A DNA stretch of 42,138 bases from Planctomycetota bacterium (GTDB lineage: Bacteria > Planctomycetota > JACQVX01). A program made the translations under genes and the position numbers. Shown here piece by piece: positions 37,501-42,138 of this stretch. Every line of letters starts with the position of its first letter. Positions within the stretch are counted from its first letter, which is position 1. Location: contig JACQVX010000088.1 in assembly GCA_016209495.1 (NCBI GenBank), positions 1 to 42,138 of the forward strand, read 5' to 3'. The notes below the pieces were generated by a model. That model saw nothing but the letters and a program-made list of their open reading frames with translations. It was not told the origin of the DNA and ran no database searches.

Positions 37501-40500
37501 CACCGTGATGGTGAAGGCGCTAGACCCGTCGGCGGCCAGGTTCCCCGCGGGTGCCGACGTCAGGGTGGAGAGGGTCGCGTCCGCCGCGGCGGCCACGAGC
37601 TCGTAGCCGGGGGCGGCCCCCAGGACGACCCCCGCGGTGGCATCCCGAACGGTGACGGCTCGGACGCCGGCCACGGTGCCCCGGAGGGCCGCGGAGGCGG
37701 TGCCCGCCGCGCTCGAGAGGGAGGCGAGCGGCAGCGGGCCGTTCCCCGGGGTGCCGTCGATGGAGTTGCCGGCACCGGGGAGCTCCACCGTGAGCTGGTG
37801 ACCCGCGATGGCGTTGTCCTGGGCGTCCCGGAGGACCACCGTCAGCGTCACGGCCGCCACGCCGTCGGCAGTGGCCGTGGCGGGGCTCACCGAGGCGCTG
37901 GACCGGGAGGCGCTCACGGGGCCCGCCACGAATCCCACCTGGGGCTGGGCCGAGAGGACGAGGCCCGTGGTAGCGTCCGTGGCGCTCACGGTCTTGACCT
38001 CGGCCCGCGTGGAGCGCACCCGCGAGAGGGCCTGCCCGTCGGCCCCGGTGGGGAGCGGGGGCTGGACTACCGAGTGGGCGCCGCCGGAGACGGAGACCTG
38101 GACGCTGCGGCCGCTCACCGGGTTGTCGAAGGCGTCCCGGAGGGTGACCGTCACGACCGCCTCCTCCACCCCGTCGGCCACCCGCGTCGCCGGGGCGACC
38201 AGGACGGAGGACCGCGCCGGGTCCACGGGACCCGCCACCTCCGCCAGGCGCGCCTCGCCCCGGACGTCCGGGGCCCGGCGGGAGGTGGCCGCGATGGCGC
38301 GCACCCCGGAGCGGGTAGACGCCGTGTAGGTCACCCGGGCCACCCCCAGGCGGTCCGTCACCGTGTAGGCGGGAGAGACGGTCCCGCCCCCCGCGGAGAC
38401 GGCGAAGTCCATGCGCTCCCCTTCCACCGGGTTCCCCAGGGCGTCCCGCACCGTCGCCTCCACCTGGGAGCGGGCGACCCCGTTGGCCACGAGGGCCGAG
38501 GGCGAGGCCGTCACCACCACCTGCCGGGGCGGAAGGGCGACCACCTCCACGGTGGCCCGGCCCGAGGCCGTCCCCGAGCGCGCCTCCAGGTGGGCCGTCC
38601 CCACCGAGAGTGCCCGGTAGCGTCCCAGGGCCCGGCCCCCCGCCACGGCCAGGGACCCCGGGGCCTCCCCCAGGTCGGCGCTCAGCTCCACCGGAGTCCC
38701 GTCCGCCGCCGGGTTCCCGAAGCGGTCCACGGGTCGCGCCTCCACCTCCGCCTCCCGCCCCACCTCCAGGCGCGCCGGGGTCACGGCCAGCTCCAGGGTG
38801 GCGGGGGCGCCAGGGAGGACCTGCAGGGCCGCTCGCCCCCTCGCGGTCCCGGCCACGGCCTGGGCCTCCGCGCCCCCTGCCCGGGTGGGCGCTGCCGCCT
38901 CGGCGCGTGCCAGGCCTCCGGCGGTCGCCGCCTCCACGACCGCCCCGCCCAGGGAAAAGCGCACCTGTGTCCCGTCCTCGACAGGGGCGCCCATGCCGTC
39001 CAGCACCCACGCCGTGAGACGCACGGACGCCGTCTCCCCCGCCACCCACGAGACGGGCTCCGCCTCCAGGCCGAGGGCCGCCGGTCCCCGGGGGGCGGGG
39101 CCTACGGGCCCCGGCCCTGGCACCGGGCCGACGGCCGGCCCCCCCTCCGGCACGCCGGCCTCGGCGGGGGTCGCGGCCACCACCTCGACCTCGGCGAGGG
39201 CCTCGAGGCCCGAGCCTGCCATGCGGGCGGTGAACACGACGCGCCCCGGCGGCCGCCCCGCGGCGGGCCGCCACTCGGCCTCGTAGACCCCGGGGGCGCG
39301 CTCCCGCATGGGCCCCAGGGCCTCGTCCCCGGCGCTCGTCTCCGGCGGCGTCGGCACGACCGCCGGGTCTCCCGCCGCGTCCCACACCCTGGCGCGCACG
39401 AGGACGCGGGCCTCGGGGCCGGCCACCACTCGCGCGGGAGTGGCCTCCAGGTCCAGCCGGGCGGGAGGGCCGAGCTCCAGCTCCAGCTCCAGGGGCTCCG
39501 GGGCGCCGTGGCCGCCCCGGAGCGCGCGGGCCTGGGCCCAGGGAGGGACCCCCGCCGGCGCGAGAGAGAGGCCGCACCCCGCCAGCCCGCCCGTGGCCGC
39601 GAGGCCTGCCAGCCAGTCCGGGTCCATACCGCGGGGGACGAGACCGCGGGTCACCAGGTCGCCCGCCAACTCCGGCCGCGTCTCCACGCTCACGAGGGCC
39701 GGGGCAGGGCCGCCGGCGGGCAGGGCCGCCACGACCACCCCGTCCGCCCCGGTCCGCCCTTCCTCGACGACGTGGCCCCCGACCGAGAGGTGGAGCGGGT
39801 AGCCGGCCACCGGCCTCCCGGCCGCGTCCCGGGCCAGGACCGCCAGCCGCGCACCCTCCGAGCCGGACCCGGGGAGGGCGGCAAGGAGCAGGTCGGCCGG
39901 CGCCCCGAACTCCCGGGCCGCCAGCTCCGGCACGAGGCGCACCCGGCCCTCGAGGGGCCGCGCCGGGGGCGTGTAGCGCACGGCGTGGAGCCCCCCCCCG
40001 CGGGCCTCCACGGGGCCGGCCGACCCCTGGCTGGCCTCCAGGGACAGGAGTCCCCCCTCCACCGGGTTGCCCGCGGCGTCCCGGACCTCCAGGAGGATCT
40101 CCACCGCCGACGGGTCGCCAGGGCGCAGGCGCGGGGCGGGACCCACGCCCCGGAGGACCGCCGCCGGGCCGGCCACGAGCCCGATCCGGGCCTCGGCCCG
40201 GTGGCTCGGTCCCGCCTCCGCCACCACCCGGACGCGGCCCACGCCCACCCCGTAGGGGGCCGTGTAGAGGCACTCGTAGCGCCCGCCGGGGCGCTCCACC
40301 GCGGGGCCGAGGAGCCCCTCGCCCTCCGCCAGGCGGAAGCGGACCTCGCGCCCCTCCAGGGCCTCGCCCCGGTCGTCCGCCAGGTCGAGGGCCAGACGGG
40401 CCGTCTGGGCCCCGTCCGCCACCACCGCGGTGGGCTGGGACTGGAGCCGGGCCCGGTGGGCTACCGGGAGGTCGAGCCGGAGCCGCTCCTCCCGCGGGCC

Positions 40501-41364
40501 GCCGGCCTCGTCCCGGGAGAGGACCAGGGGCTCCTCCATGGGGCCCACGATCACCGGGACCCTAGCCACGCCGTCCTCCCCGGCGAGGCCCCGGTACTCG
40601 CGGGGGCCCACCCGCACCAGGACCTCGGCCCCGGGCTCTGTCTCGACGACGACCTCGTTCCGGGCGTAGAGCGGCAGGGCGAGCCGCCCCCGCTCCGGCC
40701 CCGGATGGGACACGTCCTCCACCCGGAGGAGATCGAGGCGGGGCGGGCCGCCCGCGGGCGGACGGTAGAACGCCTGCCAGAGACCGGGCCCCGCCGGCCC
40801 CAGGGGCCCCATGGTCTCCCCCTCGTCCGCGCGGAGCCGGAGCCCCCCGGGCCCCAGCTCCCCGGGGAGGCGGACCCGCACCACCGCGCCCTCTCCCTCG
40901 CCCAGGACCAGCGAGGGCGGCTCCGCCGACATCTCGATGCCCGGGAGGACCCCGAAGGCCAGCGAGGCACGCACCCCGCGGCCCTCCAGGCCGAGGAAGA
41001 GGTGACCCCTTCCCCCGGCCCCGGCCGGGGGGGCGGTATAGCGCAGGGTCCATGCGCCGGGGGCCAGCTCGCGGGGCTCCGAGGCCGTCCCCGGCCTCGC
41101 CTCGGCCACCAGCCGATCGCCCGGGACGCCCCGGCCGTCCGGGCCGACCGCCAGGACCAGCACCCGGGTCCAGCTCCCTTCCGGCAGCGTATCCTCGGCC
41201 GCCGCGGCCAGGAGCACGACTTCTTCTCCCTGGACCGGGCCGCCCCGGGTCAGGAGGGCGACCGCGAGACACCCGAGGGCGAGGGCCGGAGCGCCCTGGC
41301 GCGCTACCACTCGCGGCCCATCCGGTAGCCCCGGACCCGCGGGGGCGCGGCCCGCCCGCGCCAC
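31513..41364 (-). CDS. Giant secreted multi-Ig-domain protein (Big_1/invasin-like repeats, alternating His-tetrad Ig-like modules, PKD, SbsA-Ig-like, FlgD-Ig-like C-terminus)
   Basis: 3283-aa ORF; signal-like VVARQGAPALALGCLAVALLTRGGPVQG; at least nine PADGxxxxTVTVxLRDAxGNPVxGxxV units; YLWDLDADGAVDHDG PKD-like; VAPSPFSPDGDGRSDTT...WDGRDESGGTVEPGAYDL C-terminus; alternative start GTG at 41310. Confidence 0.9.
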   Translation of the reverse strand: MARAGRAPAGPGLPDGPRVVARQGAPALALGCLAVALLTRGGPVQGEEVVLLAAAAEDTLPEGSWTRVLVLAVGPDGRGVPGDRLVAEARPGTASEPRELAPGAWTLRYTAPPAGAGGRGHLFLGLEGRGVRASLAFGVLPGIEMSAEPPSLVLGEGEGAVVRVRLPGELGPGGLRLRADEGETMGPLGPAGPGLWQAFYRPPAGGPPRLDLLRVEDVSHPGPERGRLALPLYARNEVVVETEPGAEVLVRVGPREYRGLAGEDGVARVPVIVGPMEEPLVLSRDEAGGPREERLRLDLPVAHRARLQSQPTAVVADGAQTARLALDLADDRGEALEGREVRFRLAEGEGLLGPAVERPGGRYECLYTAPYGVGVGRVRVVAEAGPSHRAEARIGLVAGPAAVLRGVGPAPRLRPGDPSAVEILLEVRDAAGNPVEGGLLSLEASQGSAGPVEARGGGLHAVRYTPPARPLEGRVRLVPELAAREFGAPADLLLAALPGSGSEGARLAVLARDAAGRPVAGYPLHLSVGGHVVEEGRTGADGVVVAALPAGGPAPALVSVETRPELAGDLVTRGLVPRGMDPDWLAGLAATGGLAGCGLSLAPAGVPPWAQARALRGGHGAPEPLELELELGPPARLDLEATPARVVAGPEARVLVRARVWDAAGDPAVVPTPPETSAGDEALGPMRERAPGVYEAEWRPAAGRPPGRVVFTARMAGSGLEALAEVEVVAATPAEAGVPEGGPAVGPVPGPGPVGPAPRGPAALGLEAEPVSWVAGETASVRLTAWVLDGMGAPVEDGTQVRFSLGGAVVEAATAGGLARAEAAAPTRAGGAEAQAVAGTARGRAALQVLPGAPATLELAVTPARLEVGREAEVEARPVDRFGNPAADGTPVELSADLGEAPGSLAVAGGRALGRYRALSVGTAHLEARSGTASGRATVEVVALPPRQVVVTASPSALVANGVARSQVEATVRDALGNPVEGERMDFAVSAGGGTVSPAYTVTDRLGVARVTYTASTRSGVRAIAATSRRAPDVRGEARLAEVAGPVDPARSSVLVAPATRVADGVEEAVVTVTLRDAFDNPVSGRSVQVSVSGGAHSVVQPPLPTGADGQALSRVRSTRAEVKTVSATDATTGLVLSAQPQVGFVAGPVSASRSSASVSPATATADGVAAVTLTVVLRDAQDNAIAGHQLTVELPGAGNSIDGTPGNGPLPLASLSSAAGTASAALRGTVAGVRAVTVRDATAGVVLGAAPGYELVAAAADATLSTLTSAPAGNLAADGSSAFTITVTLRDALGNPVRGHQVSLAATGTGNALAGAAGGGPTLLAGTTDASGTLSGAYTSTVAEAKTVTARDETEGRTLSRTLTLGFVPGGFSPSQSTVTASPATGVLADSVQASTVTVTLRDARSNPIPGRQVSLEVTGTGNQVASTLGNGPVTLAGFTDGAGRIEGRLRSTVAEAKTVTAREVATGTALATTPTVGFVALDRLAFASVAAPVQAGQTSGEFVVEARDALGNPVVQGAPRPVSLSTTSAGPATFLPSASLTIPAGASQARFRYSDRRAGTFTLTAGTAGATSGTASYTVAPGTVDAAASTVSASPANNVPADGVTASSVTVVLRDALGNPVPGRTVTLAAPGAIVTQPATVTDAAGSAAGTVARGSAGTATVGATDTTDAVALAAQAQVRFVGAANTVDHLHLSASPGASVAGQASGVFTVTAHTAAHAAVNVDAELPVSLSTTSPGAAAAFLPTSTVAIPAGQSQASLRYRDERAGAYTLSGSAPGVAGATVGAAHTVAASGVSAARSSVAASPSANLAADGVAASTLTVTVRDGFDNPVSGQAVVLSTTGGTPTQPGGATDVAGRATGSLKSGTAGLFTVGATGGGVALAAQVPVRFVAASDPVDHLHLVAPGAVAAGVASGAFTLAAHDAAHAPVVLANDLVASLASTSTGRVSFSPGATVTLPAGGSSTSFTATDTLAGSPLISATSASVSGATVGATLVVVPAAVDPERSTVEASPAGNVPADGSAFATLAVTLRDAFGNAVAGKDVALSAAGGSLVQPTVATDAAGGTSGAVRSGVPGRLSVFARDLPDGVDLRSPADVSFVSTAVDHLHLVTVPAAITAGQTSGAFTLELHGAGHAPVAATGAALQVSLSTDSGGAAAAFTPASLRIETGQSSGSFTYTDRKAGGFTLAASAGGLASATTPYTVSPGAVDAVASSTAASPRANVVANGLDEATVTVVLRDAFSNPVPGRPVTLTTGGATDRIEGVAANAEVAVGTTDAGGRVAARLRSTTTGDKTVTARDSTAGLTVTSTAVAGFVAGGGGEVDHLHLTVVPASVTAGATSGPFTVELHDAAHLSPAFSPDATIRVRPSSTSTGSGKAFVPAELALQFVSSGSFTYADNLAGRFEVAVAADGIAGATVAYTVDPGALDRFAVTGATQVLAGTATSLRLRALDAQGNTVTTFNQPAAISQGGAAAGGNVRYAGAGVGDALDGTATLAGTAWSGGEALVRVTDTAVEGPVTITATASGRTGGLAVRWSSAPAVRLEVSGVTDPLNRGAATGLTVTARTATGATASDYAGTVRFRSDDAGATLPPDTALVGGVATLATGLSFATAGEKSLTATDRDDAGLSGVRDGITVVESSAYRLELSGVADPYALGSASDLTVTARTISGTVAAGYAGTVRLSSSDPAATLPADYAFVPADAGRHTFSGGLVLRTEGERSVTATDLSGAALAGTISGVTVTGPAQRVVVRSASEAAPFKTDSVVVTVEVQDSSGNPQASHPAYAATVSASGSGAVAGGPVSLASGVASATVTVTNNGSTEAVTVSLSETSATALLEVSGTVQFTSDPPRAIMDLDREVACLGDPVEASGDRSWTEAPAVLVSYLWDLDADGAVDHDGPTPPPVRFTRPGIHPVRLTVVDSLGWAHSATRTVHVGSRGEDPAGPIRLVAAPAAIPADGVAESALVAGPLTDCQGRPVLDGHAYTVAATLGTVLAPDADPARPGVQVPSAGGQLRFGLRSGRRAGTARVWVESVEGAAAGGAAVELRGDGVMPVVVAFGPGGHLEEAPLELWAEFSEPLDAGRVDLSSVVLTGSLSGAVGGELGYDPARSRVTLRPGAALDVGAEVYTLTLRHTLADPDGNPLDGDLDGLPSGPADDFSFLLGAVPDVLAPRVVGLSVAPSPFSPDGDGRSDTTLVSLGVEDDGVVRAARVVVGRAGRRVRTLTGRPSADGSAVLVWDGRDESGGTVEPGAYDLEAVAQDAWSNLSPPARSTVTVEGAIRFGRYGP
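34060..38540 (-). repeat. Coding repeat region: ~112-aa Big_1-like units and ~207-aa composite (Big_1 + His module) repeats
   Basis: VDHLHL sites at 36280-36297, 35656-35673, 35038-35055, 34384-34401, equivalent LDRLAF at 36901-36918 (spacings 618-654 bp). Confidence 0.85.
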
Positions 41365-42138
41365 GCGAGGGCCCGCGCGGCGCCGAAGGGACCTTCCATG
41401 CCCTGGTCGTCCAGGGCGCGGACCCGCCAGAGGTAGCGTCCGCCGCCCGGGTCGCCGAGCACAAGGGCCACGTCGCGCGCCTCGTGGAGTCGCGCCTGCA
41501 TCGGTCCACCCTCCCCGGCGGGGCGGACCTCGACCCGATAGGCCACGGCCCCCTCCACGGGCTCCCAGGAGAGGAGGGCCTCGGAACCCCCCTCCAGGAC
41601 CGCCCCCTCCGCCGGCGTCAGCGCCCGGGGCGCACCCGGGAGGGGCCGCCGGAGGGGGCGCGACTGCGCCACGGCCACGTCCGCACCGTAGCCCTCGGGC
41701 ACGACGAGGGCCCCCGAGGCGGTCTGGAGCCGCACCGCCCCCTGGTAGACCTGGACCCGGCTCGCCCCGTCCGGCGCCACGCGCAGGGAAAGCTCCGCGG
41801 GGCCCCGCGGGCCGCGCAGGCGCTGGGCCAGGCGCCAGGCGCCCAGGTAGAGGGCCTGCGCCTCCGCGGGCCGGCCCGCCTCCAGGGCGCGGTCGCCCAG
41901 CCGCAGGGCCTCGTGGGCCGCGCGGGCTCGCAGCTCCAGGTCGTCGTCGCCGGGCGGCTCGCCCACGACGAACCGGGTGTAGCGCGAGGCCAGGCGGGCC
42001 GCCCCCTCGGGCCCTTCGGGGGTCGGGACCGGTTCGAGGAAGAGCAGGACCGGCGCGGCGGCCTCCAGGGCCACGGCGGGTGTGCGGATGCGTAGCGGCC
42101 CGCCGGCCCCCAGGCGGGCCTCCAGGGCCCCCAGGTCC
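41304..42138 (-). CDS. FecR-like domain plus FnIII-like domain protein, N-terminus truncated by window edge
   Basis: VQVYQGAVRLQTASGALVVPEGYGADVAVAQSRPLRRPLPGAPRALTPAEGAVLEGGSEALLSWEPVEGAVAYRVEV...YLWRVRALDDQGMEGPF; frame open upstream through 42138. Confidence 0.65.
   Translation of the reverse strand, partial: DLGALEARLGAGGPLRIRTPAVALEAAAPVLLFLEPVPTPEGPEGAARLASRYTRFVVGEPPGDDDLELRARAAHEALRLGDRALEAGRPAEAQALYLGAWRLAQRLRGPRGPAELSLRVAPDGASRVQVYQGAVRLQTASGALVVPEGYGADVAVAQSRPLRRPLPGAPRALTPAEGAVLEGGSEALLSWEPVEGAVAYRVEVRPAGEGGPMQARLHEARDVALVLGDPGGGRYLWRVRALDDQGMEGPFGAARALAWRGRAAPPRVRGYRMGREW

Noticed and set aside
34060-38540. CRISPR-like periodic repeat array
   Set aside because: Periodicity is protein-coding (in frame, 112- and ~207-codon units, imperfect); no short identical repeats with unique spacers.
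31975-41328. 3117-aa + strand ORF antisense to the giant Ig gene
   Set aside because: Open because of extreme GC and codon bias in the true frame; translation is low-complexity G/R/H/E/P-rich with no domain motifs, while the minus-strand frame has clear Ig repeats.

Overview
Very GC-rich bacterial window. About 27 kb (1..27252, mostly + strand) is a dense polysaccharide/glycoconjugate biosynthesis locus. It holds about a dozen glycosyltransferases, mostly GT2 and several clearly paralogous, plus two methyltransferases, three SGNH/GDSL-like proteins and a radical SAM protein. It also has a CDP-sugar cassette: RfbF-like cytidylyltransferase, 4,6-dehydratase, RmlC-like epimerase, RmlD-like reductase and an RfbH/E1-type 3-dehydratase with an intact C-X57-C-X1-C-X7-C Fe-S motif and His in place of the PLP lysine. 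A divergent inositol-monophosphatase-like protein has lost key metal ligands. An rRNA modification pair (RlmM-like and RsuA/RluB-like) is embedded near the left end. After an imperfect palindrome (~27250-27420) come a small lipoprotein gene, glgA and a GH57 amylase-type gene. Convergent to these lies a ~9.8 kb gene for a giant secreted multi-Ig-domain protein, preceded by a FecR/FnIII-like gene cut by the window edge. The most unusual signal is a ~207-aa composite repeat in the giant protein. It alternates Big_1/invasin-like units with a second Ig-like module that carries a VDHLHL...HxxxH histidine tetrad in four of five copies. All family calls come from reading the translations; no database searches or structure predictions were run.
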